This document shows positions 26,943 through 35,851 of a stretch of 64,000 bases of DNA, in pieces. The position numbers and the translations under genes are program-made. This DNA is from Solwaraspora sp. WMMD1047 (GTDB lineage Bacteria; Actinomycetota; Actinomycetes; Mycobacteriales; Micromonosporaceae). Where the stretch lies: NCBI RefSeq assembly GCF_029626155.1, contig NZ_JARUBL010000001.1, positions 930,001 through 994,000 of the forward strand, in the 5' to 3' direction. The notes beneath the pieces are model-generated. The model did no database searches and was not told the DNA's origin. It worked only from the letters and a program-made list of their open reading frames with translations. The first letter of the stretch is position 1. The number at the start of each line of letters is the position of its first letter.

Positions 26943-27803
26943 GTGACGGCGACGATTCTTGATGGCAAGGCGACCGCGGCGGAGATCAAGGACGAGCTGC
27001 GGGCCCGGGTGAAGGCGCTCGCGGAACGCGGCGTCGTCCCGGGCCTGGGCACCGTCCTGGTCGGCGAGGACCCCGGCTCCCAGGCGTACGTGAACGGCAA
27101 ACACCGCGACTGCGCGGAGGTGGGGATCGCCTCGATCCGCCGGGAGCTGCCCGCCGACGCGACCCAGCGCCAGGTGGACGAGGTGGTAGCCGAGCTGAAC
27201 GCGGATCCGGCCTGCCACGGCTATCTCGTCCAGCTCCCGCTGCCGGCGCAGATCGACACCCAGCGGGTGCTGGAGTCGATCGACCCGGACAAGGATGCCG
27301 ACGGCCTGCACCCGGTCAACCTGGGCCGGCTGGTGCTCGGCTACGACGGCCCGCTGCCCTGCACCCCGCGCGGGGTGGTCGAGCTGCTGCGCCGGCACGA
27401 GGTGCCGTTGCGCGGGGCGAACGTCGCGGTGGTCGGCCGGGGCAACACGGTCGGCCGCCCGCTCGGGCTGCTGCTGACCCGGCGGAGCGAGAACGCCACC
27501 GTGACGCTCTGCCACACCGGCACCCTCGACCTCGCCGCGCACACCCGGTCCGCCGACATCGTCATCGTCGCGGCCGGCGTACCCGGGCTGCTCACGGCCG
27601 ACATGGTGCGGCCCGGCGCGGTCGTGGTGGACGTCGGGATCACCCGAGTGATCGGCTCGGACGGCAAGGGCCGTTACACCGGCGACGTGGACCCCGAGGT
27701 CGCCGGGGTGGCCGGCGCCCTGGTCCCGATGCCGGGCGGGGTGGGCCCGATGACCCGGGCGATGCTGCTCACGAACGTGGTGGAGCGGGCCGAGCGCGGG
27801 TGA
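26943..27803 (+). CDS. folD: Methylenetetrahydrofolate dehydrogenase/cyclohydrolase
   Basis: Supplies 10-formyl-THF, the one-carbon donor of the preceding purine enzymes. Motifs: [18 protein letters not shown] with the catalytic Lys, [34 protein letters not shown], and the NADP site [16 protein letters not shown]. 286 residues. The GTG at 26943 lies 6 nt after GACCAT, a -10-like element, and no Shine-Dalgarno is visible, so it may be leaderless with its own promoter even though it follows purH by only 77 nt. Confidence 0.94.
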   Translation: MTATILDGKATAAEIKDELRARVKALAERGVVPGLGTVLVGEDPGSQAYVNGKHRDCAEVGIASIRRELPADATQRQVDEVVAELNADPACHGYLVQLPLPAQIDTQRVLESIDPDKDADGLHPVNLGRLVLGYDGPLPCTPRGVVELLRRHEVPLRGANVAVVGRGNTVGRPLGLLLTRRSENATVTLCHTGTLDLAAHTRSADIVIVAAGVPGLLTADMVRPGAVVVDVGITRVIGSDGKGRYTGDVDPEVAGVAGALVPMPGGVGPMTRAMLLTNVVERAERG

Positions 27804-27852
27804 GTGATCCGGTCAACCGGCACCGCCCCTGGCCCGATCGGTGGAAACATGG

Positions 27853-27886
27853 CTGATACGGTCCGGAAAAACCCTTCTGGTATCAG
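27853..27886. promoter_or_regulatory. Inverted repeat before mdh
   Basis: CTGATAC (27853-27859) and GTATCAG (27880-27886) form a perfect inverted repeat with a 20-nt spacer, ending 8 nt before the mdh start. It could be an operator or a leader hairpin covering the ribosome site. Confidence 0.4.
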
Positions 27887-27894
27887 AGAGTGGG

Positions 27895-28851
27895 ATGACC
27901 ATGGGTAAGAAGGTCACTGTCGTCGGCGCCGGTTTCTACGGATCGACGACCGCGCAGCGCCTCGCCGAGTACGACATCTTCGACACGGTCGTGATCACCG
28001 ACATCGTGGACGGCAAGCCGGAAGGGTTGGCGCTCGACATCAACCAGTCCCGGCCGATCGAGGGCTTCGAGACCCTGGTGGTCGGCAAGACCACCGGCGC
28101 CGACGGCGCGGGTTACGAGGTGATCGCCGGGTCCGACGTCGTGGTGATCACCGCGGGGCTGCCCCGCAAGCCCGGCATGAGCCGGATGGACCTGCTGGAG
28201 ACGAACGCGAAGATCGTCCGTCAGGTCTCCGAGCAGGTCGCCCGGCACGCGCCGGACGCCGTGGTGATCGTGGTCTCCAACCCGCTCGACGAGATGACCG
28301 CGATGGCGCAGCTGGCCACCGGCTTCCCCCGCAACCGGGTGCTCGGCCAGGCCGGCATGCTGGACACCGCCCGGTTCAGCCACTTCGTCGCCGAGGCGCT
28401 CTCGGTGCCGGTCGGCACCGTCAGGACGCTCACCCTCGGCTCACACGGCGACACCATGGTGCCGGTGCCGTCGCGCAGCACGGTGAACGGCAAGCCGCTG
28501 CGCGAGGTCATGCCGGCCGAGCAGATCGAGGAGCTCGTGGTCCGGACCCGCAACGGCGGTGCCGAGGTGGTGGCGCTGCTCAAGACCGGTTCGGCGTACT
28601 ACGCCCCGTCGGCCGCCGCCGCGCGGATGGCCCGGGCGGTCGCGCAGGACTCCGGCGAGGTGATGCCGGTCTGCGCCTGGGTCGACGGCGACTACGGCAT
28701 CTCCGGGGTCTACCTCGGCGTCGAGGCGGAGCTGGGGGCGCAGGGGGTACGCCGGATCGTCCAGACCGAGCTGGACGCCGACGAGCTGACCGCGTTGAAG
28801 GCGGCGGCCGAGGCGGTCCGCGCCAAGCAGGGTGACGTGGCGGACCTCTGA
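27895..28851 (+). CDS. mdh: Malate dehydrogenase (LDH-like type)
   Basis: Oxidises malate to oxaloacetate with NAD. Rossmann motif VVGAGFYGSTTAQRLAE, then the substrate loop GLPRKPGMSRMDLLETNA, in which Arg selects the dicarboxylate, and catalytic His in LGSHGDTMVP. This is the LDH-like malate dehydrogenase family and not the larger enzyme of many actinobacteria. I chose ATG 27895; ATG 27901 (MGKKVTVVG) is equally possible and the ATG/GTG codons further upstream add unlikely residues. Terminator at 28875. Close to icd, another TCA gene. Confidence 0.92.
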   Translation: MTMGKKVTVVGAGFYGSTTAQRLAEYDIFDTVVITDIVDGKPEGLALDINQSRPIEGFETLVVGKTTGADGAGYEVIAGSDVVVITAGLPRKPGMSRMDLLETNAKIVRQVSEQVARHAPDAVVIVVSNPLDEMTAMAQLATGFPRNRVLGQAGMLDTARFSHFVAEALSVPVGTVRTLTLGSHGDTMVPVPSRSTVNGKPLREVMPAEQIEELVVRTRNGGAEVVALLKTGSAYYAPSAAAARMARAVAQDSGEVMPVCAWVDGDYGISGVYLGVEAELGAQGVRRIVQTELDADELTALKAAAEAVRAKQGDVADL

Positions 28852-28874
28852 CCCGTTCACCGGTACGGCGATCC

Positions 28875-28901
28875 GGGGCCCGGCGGTCGACGCCGGGCCC
28901 C
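28875..28901 (+). terminator. Terminator after mdh
   Basis: A perfect 11-bp stem (28875-28885 with 28891-28901) and a 5-nt loop lie 24 nt after the mdh stop. Confidence 0.8.
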
Positions 28902-28941
28902 GCCGCGCCTTTCGGGCCGGGCGAGCGGCCCGGGCGCCCCT

Positions 28942-28959
28942 GCAGTACGCTCGTACTGC
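28942..28959. promoter_or_regulatory. Palindromic operator candidate before icd
   Basis: GCAGTACG-CT-CGTACTGC is a perfect 18-bp inverted repeat, 33 bp before the icd start, within the expected promoter. Its form suits a TetR- or GntR-type dimer. Confidence 0.5.
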
Positions 28960-28992
28960 TTGAGTCTGTCCCCTGAGAGGAGCGCCCGGCCG

Positions 28993-30210
28993 ATGGCGAA
29001 GATCAAGGTGACCAACCCGGTCGTCGAACTCGACGGCGACGAGATGACCCGGATCATCTGGAAGCAGATCCGGGAGCAGCTGATCCTGCCCTACCTCGAC
29101 GTCGACCTGCATTACTACGACCTGTCGATCCAGTACCGCGACTCCACCGACGACCAGGTGACCGTCGACGCGGCCAACGCCATCAAGCAGCACGGGGTCG
29201 GCGTGAAGTGCGCCACCATCACCCCCGACGAGGCCCGGGTCGCCGAGTTCGACCTGAAGAAGATGTGGCGCTCGCCGAACGGCACCATCCGCAACATCCT
29301 CGGCGGCGTGGTCTTCCGCGAGCCGATCATCATGGCGAACGTACCCCGACTGGTCCCCGGCTGGACCAAGCCGATCATCATCGGCCGGCACGCACACGGC
29401 GACCAGTACAAGGCCACCGACTTCGTGGTGCCCGGCCCGGGCACGGTGACCATCACCTACACCCCGGCCGACGGCGGCGCCCCGATCGAGATGGAGGTCG
29501 CCAACTTCCCCGGCGGCGGCGTCACGATGGGGATGTACAACTTCGACGAGTCGATCCGGGACTTCGCCCGCGCGTCGATGCGGTACGGCCTCGACCGCGG
29601 CTACCCGGTCTACCTCTCCACCAAGAACACCATCCTCAAGGCGTACGACGGCCGGTTCAAGGACATCTTCGCGGAGGTCTTCGAGGCCGAGTTCAAGGCC
29701 GAGTTCGACGCCGCCGGCATCACCTACGAGCACCGGCTGATCGACGACATGGTGGCCGCCGCGCTCAAGTGGGAGGGCGGCTTCGTCTGGGCCTGCAAGA
29801 ACTACGACGGTGACGTCCAGTCCGACACCGTCGCCCAGGGCTTCGGCTCGCTCGGCCTGATGACCTCGGTGCTGATGACCCCCGACGGCCGCACCGTCGA
29901 GGCGGAGGCCGCGCACGGCACGGTCACCCGGCACTACCGGCAGTGGCAGAAGGGTGAGAAGACCTCGACCAACCCGATCGCGTCGATCTTCGCGTGGACC
30001 CGGGGCCTGGCCCACCGGGGCAAGCTGGACGGCACCCCGGCGGTCACCGAGTTCGCCGACACTTTGGAGCAGGTCTGCATCGCCACCGTCGAGGACGGCC
30101 AGATGACCAAGGACCTCGCCCTGCTCATCTCGCGGGACGCCCCGTGGCTGACCACCGACGAGTTCATGAACGCCCTGGACGAGAACCTGGCCCGCCGGCT
30201 CGGCCGCTGA
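28993..30210 (+). CDS. icd: Isocitrate dehydrogenase (NADP, homodimeric eukaryote-like type)
   Basis: Converts isocitrate to 2-oxoglutarate. The N-terminus [19 protein letters not shown] and blocks [64 protein letters not shown] and [11 protein letters not shown] mark the roughly 405-residue dimeric type, not the 740-residue monomeric one. A GAGAGGAG Shine-Dalgarno lies 11 nt before the ATG. It ends at a terminator shared with the convergent kinase gene. Confidence 0.95.
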   Translation: MAKIKVTNPVVELDGDEMTRIIWKQIREQLILPYLDVDLHYYDLSIQYRDSTDDQVTVDAANAIKQHGVGVKCATITPDEARVAEFDLKKMWRSPNGTIRNILGGVVFREPIIMANVPRLVPGWTKPIIIGRHAHGDQYKATDFVVPGPGTVTITYTPADGGAPIEMEVANFPGGGVTMGMYNFDESIRDFARASMRYGLDRGYPVYLSTKNTILKAYDGRFKDIFAEVFEAEFKAEFDAAGITYEHRLIDDMVAAALKWEGGFVWACKNYDGDVQSDTVAQGFGSLGLMTSVLMTPDGRTVEAEAAHGTVTRHYRQWQKGEKTSTNPIASIFAWTRGLAHRGKLDGTPAVTEFADTLEQVCIATVEDGQMTKDLALLISRDAPWLTTDEFMNALDENLARRLGR

Positions 30211-30363
30211 CCGCCGTCACCGTACTCCGGTCGCGCTCGTTTAACCGGGTGGACGTGATGCCAGTCGCGTCCGAGGAGGACCAGCCCGGGTCGGGCCAGT
30301 CCGGCCGCGCGCCGGATTGACCGGTCCTCCCGGCTGTCTCGCACAGCCGGCCGTCCCTTCCCT

Positions 30364-30391
30364 GCGGGGGGCCCTGTCCCGGGCCCCCCGC
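30364..30391. terminator. Bidirectional terminator between icd and the kinase gene
   Basis: A perfect 11-bp stem (30364-30374 with 30381-30391) with a 6-nt loop lies between the two convergent genes. The remaining 150 bp after icd show nothing else. Confidence 0.78.
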
Positions 30392-30417
30392 GCCTTCCTT
30401 CTCCAGTCGCCCCCCGC

Positions 30418-32142
30418 TCAGCCGACCGGTTGGAAGCTGTCCCGGATCAGCGTCAGAAACGGCAGATTGGTACGCCAGTCGAACTCCGGGGTATGCCAGA
30501 CCACCACGAAGGCGCGCTCCGGCGAGACCGGAAACAGCAGCTCAGCGGTGTGCAACGGCTGGCCCTCCGGCCCGGTCCACCGGAACTCCCACTCGGTGCC
30601 GGCGTACCGGTCCAGCGGTCGGCTGCCGATCGGGATGTAGTTGGTGACCCGGTCGTCGCCGAGCAGGTCCCGCTCCCGCACCGCCCAGTACGCCTCGGCG
30701 TCCCGGGCCGGCGGGGACGGGTCCACGATCAGCACCCGGGGCCCGAACGGCTCGTGGAAGCAGAGCACGTCGTTGCCGGTGAAGTACTCCCAGCCGACCG
30801 GGGCGGCCACCCGGAACCCGGCCGGGTCGGTGTGCCAGGTCCAGTCCGGTAGCAGCGTCGGGCCGTCCGGCGGTTCGACGGTGGCGGCCACCACCCGCCC
30901 GATCGGCGGTGGCGGTGGCCGACAGCCGAACGGCGGCGGCCCGACCGGCGGTGGTCCACCGTGTCCCGGCGGGCCACCCGGCCGACCGTCCGGCGCACCC
31001 GGCGGTCGGGGCGGGGGCACCCGCCCGGACGGCTCGGTCTGGACGGTCGTCCCGGCGGACGGCTCGCCGTCCCCGGGCAGCACCCCCTGCGCGGCCGCCA
31101 GGGTCAGGCCGAGGGTGACCACCAGCAGCACCGCCACCCCGACCGGCAGCAGATACCCACGCGCCGGCCGGCGGCCGCCCAGGGACCCCGAATCGTCAGA
31201 CTTGACCGACACCGGTGCCGATGCCTCGCCCCCGGGCACCGATCCGGCTGGTCCGGCTGAGTCCGCCGATCCCGCTGGTTCGCCGGTGCTGGCCGGCCCG
31301 TCGGCCCGCCCGGCCAATGCCGTCGACCGGTGCGCTTCGAGCACCGACCGCAGCATCCGGTCCGCCTCGGCCGAGGTCAGCCGGTGGCCCGGGTCGCGGC
31401 GGAGCAGCCCGGCCAGCAGCGGGGCGAGCGGGCCGGCGTTCGGGGCCGGATCCGGTGGCGCGGTGGCGAGCGCGGCCAGGGTGGCGACCGGGTTGGAGCG
31501 GGCGTACGGCGAGCGTCCCTCGACGGCCGCGTACAGGCTGGCGCCCAGCGACCACAGATCACCCTCCGGTGTGGATATCCCGTCGGCGACCCGCTCCGGT
31601 GCCACGTACTGCGGCGAGCCCAGCACCATCCCGGGCCTGGTCAACCCGCCGTCACCGTCGAAGGTGGCCAGTCCGAAGTCGGTGAGCATCACCCGACCGT
31701 CGTCGGCGATCAGCACGTTGTGCGGCTTGACGTCGCGGTGCAGCACCCCCGCGCCGTGCGCCGCCCGCAACGCGTCGAGCAGAGCCAGCCCCAGTTCGGC
31801 GACCCGACGCGGCGGCATCGGGCCGTCGGACTCGATCACGTCGTGCAGTGAGCGGGACGGCACGTACTCCATCACGATCCACGGACTGCCGCCGTCGGTG
31901 ACCACGTCGTAGATCCGTACCACGTTGGGGTGGGTGAGCCGGGCCGCGGTCCGGGCCTCCCGCATGGTCCGGTCCCGCAGGTGCTCCCGCTCGCTCTCGG
32001 CCAGCCAGCCGGGCGGCAGGATCTCCTTGACCGCCACGTCCCGGTGCAGCAACTCGTCCCGGGCCAACCAGACCTGCCCCATCCCGCCACTGCCGACCAT
32101 CCGCAGCAGCCGGTACCGGCCGGCCACCAGAGTCTGCCGCAC
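30418..32142 (-). CDS. Membrane Ser/Thr protein kinase (PknB-like) with extracytoplasmic domain
   Basis: 574 residues. The kinase domain (about 9-265) is complete: glycine loop VGSGGMGQVW, Lys39 in AVKEIL, catalytic loop HRDVKPHN (D137), DFG at 155-157 and APER. A Ser/Ala/Gly-rich juxtamembrane stretch leads to one membrane helix (about 330-352). Outside are a Pro/Gly-rich linker and a roughly 150-residue globular domain (TWHTDPAGFRVAAPVGWEYF...RDSFQPVG) without PASTA repeats, so it may sense something other than muropeptides. GTG start with GGAGAC 5' of it. No target is evident from the neighbours. Confidence 0.9.
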   Translation of the reverse strand: MRQTLVAGRYRLLRMVGSGGMGQVWLARDELLHRDVAVKEILPPGWLAESEREHLRDRTMREARTAARLTHPNVVRIYDVVTDGGSPWIVMEYVPSRSLHDVIESDGPMPPRRVAELGLALLDALRAAHGAGVLHRDVKPHNVLIADDGRVMLTDFGLATFDGDGGLTRPGMVLGSPQYVAPERVADGISTPEGDLWSLGASLYAAVEGRSPYARSNPVATLAALATAPPDPAPNAGPLAPLLAGLLRRDPGHRLTSAEADRMLRSVLEAHRSTALAGRADGPASTGEPAGSADSAGPAGSVPGGEASAPVSVKSDDSGSLGGRRPARGYLLPVGVAVLLVVTLGLTLAAAQGVLPGDGEPSAGTTVQTEPSGRVPPPRPPGAPDGRPGGPPGHGGPPPVGPPPFGCRPPPPPIGRVVAATVEPPDGPTLLPDWTWHTDPAGFRVAAPVGWEYFTGNDVLCFHEPFGPRVLIVDPSPPARDAEAYWAVRERDLLGDDRVTNYIPIGSRPLDRYAGTEWEFRWTGPEGQPLHTAELLFPVSPERAFVVVWHTPEFDWRTNLPFLTLIRDSFQPVG

Positions 32143-32306
32143 GATCAGTTGTCTCCGTTCGTCACCTGCGGTACACGATAGTCAGTCGATCAGTGAGGAA
32201 CCCGCCGCCCGGAGCGCACCGACCCGGCTTTAAGGAACAGGTAAGGTGCGGCTGTCCGGGCCGGGTCAGCCGTCGGCCGTGGTGGCTCCCAGCAAAGGGG
32301 ATGGTC

Positions 32307-33257
32307 GTGCGCGTCCTGGTGACCGGTGGGCTCGGCTTTCTGGGGTACGCGGTCACCCGCGAGCTGCTCGCCCAGGGGCACCGGGTCACCGTGCTGACCC
32401 GGCGACGGCCGGAGCGGCAGCGGGTCGACCCGCCGGCCGGGGTGGCGGTGCTCACCGCCGACCTGCGCGACCGCGGCGGCCTGGCCGACGTGGTGCGGCC
32501 GGGCCAGTTCGACGCCGTCTGCCACCTGGCGGCGCTGACCAGCGGCCGGGACTCGTTCGCCGACCCGCTGGACTACTTCGACGTCAACACGGCCGGCACG
32601 ATCAACCTGCTCCGGGCGCTGGCCGGGCCGGCCGCCGACGGGGCCGGCCTGCCACCGGCCTTCGTCCTGGTCTCCACGAACATCGTGTACGGGTCCCGGC
32701 ACCACGGCGCCCTCGCCGAGCACCTCGACCCGCACCCGGAGAGCCCGTACGCGGCCTCGAAACTGGCCGCCGAGCAGCTGGTGGCGGCGTACGCGGCGAC
32801 CGGCGCGGTCGGCGCGGTGACGCTGCGGCCGTTCAACATCGCGGGCGCCGTGGCCGGGGTTGGCGACACCGATCCGGGGCGCATCATCCCGAACGTGTTC
32901 CGGGCCATGACCGGCCAGCTGCCGCACGTGACCCTCAACGGCGACGGCTCCGCCGTACGCGATTTCGTGCACGTCGCGGACGCCGCGGACGCGGTCTGCC
33001 TGGCGCTGGCGCGGTGCACGCCCGGCCGGCACGAGGTGTTCAACGTCGGCTCCGGGGTCGGGGTCAGCATGACCGACGTGGTGACCGCCGCCGAGCGGGT
33101 CACCGGCCGGATCGTCGGTGTGCGCCGGTTGCCGCCCCGGCCGGAGCCGCCCCGGCTGCTCGCCGACCCGACCCGGTCGCGGGATCTGCTCGGCTGGCAG
33201 CCGAAGCGGTCCGACCTGGAGCAGATCCTGGCCGACGCCTGGCGGGCCTGGGGCTGA
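32307..33257 (+). CDS. NAD-dependent epimerase/dehydratase
   Basis: Extended short-chain dehydrogenase. NAD motif VLVTGGLGFLGYAV, acidic residue after strand 2, AALTSGRDSF, and catalytic Y-x3-K in SPYAASKLAAEQL, preceded by VSTNIVYG. It acts on a nucleotide sugar; UDP-galactose 4-epimerase activity is possible but not shown. I chose GTG 32307, since AAGGGG lies 6 nt upstream and the protein then starts at the family N-terminus; the ATG at 32301 sits too close to that site. 316 residues. Divergent from the kinase. Confidence 0.85.
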   Translation: MRVLVTGGLGFLGYAVTRELLAQGHRVTVLTRRRPERQRVDPPAGVAVLTADLRDRGGLADVVRPGQFDAVCHLAALTSGRDSFADPLDYFDVNTAGTINLLRALAGPAADGAGLPPAFVLVSTNIVYGSRHHGALAEHLDPHPESPYAASKLAAEQLVAAYAATGAVGAVTLRPFNIAGAVAGVGDTDPGRIIPNVFRAMTGQLPHVTLNGDGSAVRDFVHVADAADAVCLALARCTPGRHEVFNVGSGVGVSMTDVVTAAERVTGRIVGVRRLPPRPEPPRLLADPTRSRDLLGWQPKRSDLEQILADAWRAWG

Positions 33258-33311
33258 CCGGTCGGGCCACCGGGACCATGCTCCGGTCAGGTCACCCGGA
33301 CCGGGCCCCGG

Positions 33312-33920
33312 TCAGGTCACCGAGATCTGGATGCCGATCAGCGCGGCGACCGACGACGTCCACCGGATGTTGAGCCGCACCTCGCCGTTCGCGGGGACGG
33401 TGACGGACACCGCGGTGGGGGAGGGCAGACACTCCACGGTTTGGCGGTCGGTCTCCCGCTCGCGCCAGATGTGCACCTCGCCGCGCCCCAGACAGAACCA
33501 CTCCAGGAGGTACCGCCCGGCGGCCACCCGGTCGACGCCGACCGAGAACACGTCCTGCTCGGTCACCACCCGGGCATCGGCGACCAGCAGCCCGGGGCGG
33601 TCGGGCAGCAGTTGCCAGGCGTCCGCCCGCAGGTCCCGGCGCCGGCCACTGGGCTGGACCGGCCCCGGAGTGGCGGTATCCATGACGAGCCGGTCATCGG
33701 GGCCGAACCGCAGTACGAAGGAGTCCTCCGGTTCGACACCCCGCGGCACGGTCGGCCAGGAGCCGCCGGGCAACTCGCCGCGGGTGAGCCGCCGCCCGTC
33801 GACGGCCGGCTCGTTCGCGACCCACCACCAGCCACCGCCGATAAGCGTCGCGGCCACCAGTCCGGCCAGCGCCAACGTCCGGAACCACCGTTCCGAGGCG
33901 TCGAGCGCATCGACCGACAT
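33312..33920 (-). CDS. Hypothetical membrane-anchored protein
   Basis: 202 residues with a short cytoplasmic N-terminus, one membrane helix (about 14-35, TLALAGLVAATLIGGGWWWVA) and a beta-rich extracytoplasmic domain (SFVLRFGPDDRL, YLLEWFCLGRGEVHIW, VTVPANGEVRLNIRW). I know no family. It ends 54 bp from the convergent epimerase and lies 36 bp downstream of galT on the same strand, so it may belong to the galactoside operon transcript. Confidence 0.65.
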   Translation of the reverse strand: MSVDALDASERWFRTLALAGLVAATLIGGGWWWVANEPAVDGRRLTRGELPGGSWPTVPRGVEPEDSFVLRFGPDDRLVMDTATPGPVQPSGRRRDLRADAWQLLPDRPGLLVADARVVTEQDVFSVGVDRVAAGRYLLEWFCLGRGEVHIWRERETDRQTVECLPSPTAVSVTVPANGEVRLNIRWTSSVAALIGIQISVT

Positions 33921-33956
33921 GGCGCCAGTCTAGGCCGCAGAACGGGCAACCGCCGG

Positions 33957-35036
33957 TCAGCCGGCCTGCCGGAGCAGTTCGGCGGCGCGTTCCGGCGCGA
34001 TGTCGTTGATGAAGACCCCCATCGCCGACTCCGAGCCGGCGAGGAACTTCAGCTTGTCCGCCGCCCGGCGGATGCTGAACACCTGCAGGTGCAGGTGGCT
34101 CAGCTCGCGGCCGGTGTGCACCGGCGCCTGGTGCCAGGCGGCGATGTACGGCATCGGCAGGTCGAACAGCCGGTCGAAGCGGCCCAGCACGTCCAGGTAG
34201 AGCGGCCCGAACGCGGCCCGTTCGGCGTCGCCGAGCGCCGGGATGTCCGGCACCGGCCGGTGCGGCGCCAGGTGCACCTCGAACGGCCAGCGGGCGGCGG
34301 CCGGCACGTACGCCGTCCAGTGTTCGTTGTCGGCCACCACCCGGACGCCCGCGGACCGCTCGGCGGCCAGCACGTCGGCGTAGAGATTGCGGCCGCCGGT
34401 CCGGTCGGCGTACCGGCCGGCGGCGGCGAGCATCGCCCGGGTCCGCGGCGGCACGAACGGGTACGCGTAGATCTGACCGTGCGGGTGGTGCAGGGTCACC
34501 CCGATCTCCACGCCGCGGTTCTCGAAGCAGAAGACCTGCTCCACCCCGGGCAGTGCGGCCAGCGCGTCGGTCCGGTCGGCGAGGGCGTCCAGGACGGTGC
34601 GGACCCGGGCCGGCGGCAGGGTGGCGAAGGAGGCGTCGTGGTCGGCGGTGAAGCAGACCACCTCGCAGCGGCCGGCGCCGGGCCGGCTGGCGGTGAACGG
34701 GGTGACCTGGCCCGGCGGTTCGCCGGCCCGGTCGCTCAGCGACGGGAACCGGTTCTCGAAGACCGCGACGTCGTAGTCGTACGCCGGGATCTCGGTCGAC
34801 CGGGTCGGGGTGGAGGGGCAGAGCGGGCACTTGTCGCTGGGGGGCAGGAAGATCCGGGTCTGCCGGTGCGCGGCGACCGCCACCCACTCGTCGACGAGTG
34901 GGTCGTAGCGCAGTTGGGAGGCGGGCGGCGGCTCCGGAAGGTCGCGCCGGTCCGGCCCCTCGCGGACGGCGTCGTCCCGCTCGTCGAAGTAGATCAGCTC
35001 CCGGCCGTCGGCCAGCTCGATCGAGGTCCGTCTCAT
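33957..35036 (-). CDS. galT: Galactose-1-phosphate uridylyltransferase
   Basis: Leloir pathway: exchanges UMP between UDP-glucose and galactose-1-phosphate. The active-site H-P-H appears in HHPHGQIYAYPFVPP. Zinc-binding candidates are C-x2-C in KCPLCPST and the His pair in the first motif. 359 residues. The start overlaps the stop of the DeoR-type regulator (ATGA). The operon is beta-galactosidase, regulator, galT; galK and galE are not next to it, although an epimerase gene lies 0.7 kb away. Confidence 0.93.
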   Translation of the reverse strand: MRRTSIELADGRELIYFDERDDAVREGPDRRDLPEPPPASQLRYDPLVDEWVAVAAHRQTRIFLPPSDKCPLCPSTPTRSTEIPAYDYDVAVFENRFPSLSDRAGEPPGQVTPFTASRPGAGRCEVVCFTADHDASFATLPPARVRTVLDALADRTDALAALPGVEQVFCFENRGVEIGVTLHHPHGQIYAYPFVPPRTRAMLAAAGRYADRTGGRNLYADVLAAERSAGVRVVADNEHWTAYVPAAARWPFEVHLAPHRPVPDIPALGDAERAAFGPLYLDVLGRFDRLFDLPMPYIAAWHQAPVHTGRELSHLHLQVFSIRRAADKLKFLAGSESAMGVFINDIAPERAAELLRQAG

Positions 35037-35851
35037 GCCGACACCCCGCCCGCCGTCGGTGCCGGGTCGGCGGCCGATCCGGCCTCGGCGATCAGCAGGT
35101 CGGCGACGTGTTCGCGCAGCACCGCACGGGCGTGCTCCGGCAGCCCCGGGTCACAGACCACGGTGTGTGCCTGCGCCAGCGCGGCCATCGACGAGATGCC
35201 GACGATCTCCCACTTGCTGTGGTCGGCCAGCACCACCAGCCGTTCGGCGGCGGCGACCAGCGCCCGGTTGGTCTCCGCCTCCATCAGGTTCGGGGTGGTG
35301 AAGCCGGCCCGCTCGCTCATCCCGTGTACGCCGAGGAAGACCAGGTCCAGGTTGAGCGACCGGATGGCGTTCACCGCCACCGGCCCGACCAGCGCGTCCG
35401 ACGGGGTACGCACGCCGCCGGTGAGCACGACGGTCTGGTCGGTGCGACCGCCCCGGTGGAACAGGTCGGCGACCGGGACCGAGTTGGTCACCACGGTCAG
35501 CCCGGCGACGCCGAGCAGCCGGCGGGCCAGCGCCACGGTGGTGGTGCCGGCCGACAGCCCGACCGCCATCCCCGGGGCGACCAGCCGGGCGGCGCGGGCG
35601 CCGATGGCGGCCTTCTCCGCCCGCTGCCGGACGGACTTCGCCTCGAAGCCGGGCTCGTCGGTCGATCCCGCCCCGGCCACCGTCGCGCCGCCGTGCACCT
35701 TGGCGAGCAGGCCGCGCTCGGCCAGCGACTCCAGGTCCCGCCGGATGGTCATGTCCGAGACGCCGAACTCGGCGGCCAGGTCGGTGACCCGGACCCCGCC
35801 GGTCACCCGGACCCGGTCCAGGATCGCCGCCTGCCGCTGCGGGGCCAGCAT
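35033..35851 (-). CDS. DeoR-family transcriptional regulator
   Basis: 272 residues. An N-terminal winged helix-turn-helix (QRQAAILDRVRVTGGVRVTD...VSDMTIRRDLESL) is followed by the DeoR sugar-phosphate sensor domain (GLSAGTTTVALARRL, VVTNSVPVADL, VVLTGGVRTPSDALVG, VVLADHSKW). Sandwiched between GH42 and galT with 1-nt and ATGA overlaps, it most likely represses this galactoside operon and is released by a galactose-derived phosphate (inference). Confidence 0.9.
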   Translation of the reverse strand: MLAPQRQAAILDRVRVTGGVRVTDLAAEFGVSDMTIRRDLESLAERGLLAKVHGGATVAGAGSTDEPGFEAKSVRQRAEKAAIGARAARLVAPGMAVGLSAGTTTVALARRLLGVAGLTVVTNSVPVADLFHRGGRTDQTVVLTGGVRTPSDALVGPVAVNAIRSLNLDLVFLGVHGMSERAGFTTPNLMEAETNRALVAAAERLVVLADHSKWEIVGISSMAALAQAHTVVCDPGLPEHARAVLREHVADLLIAEAGSAADPAPTAGGVSA

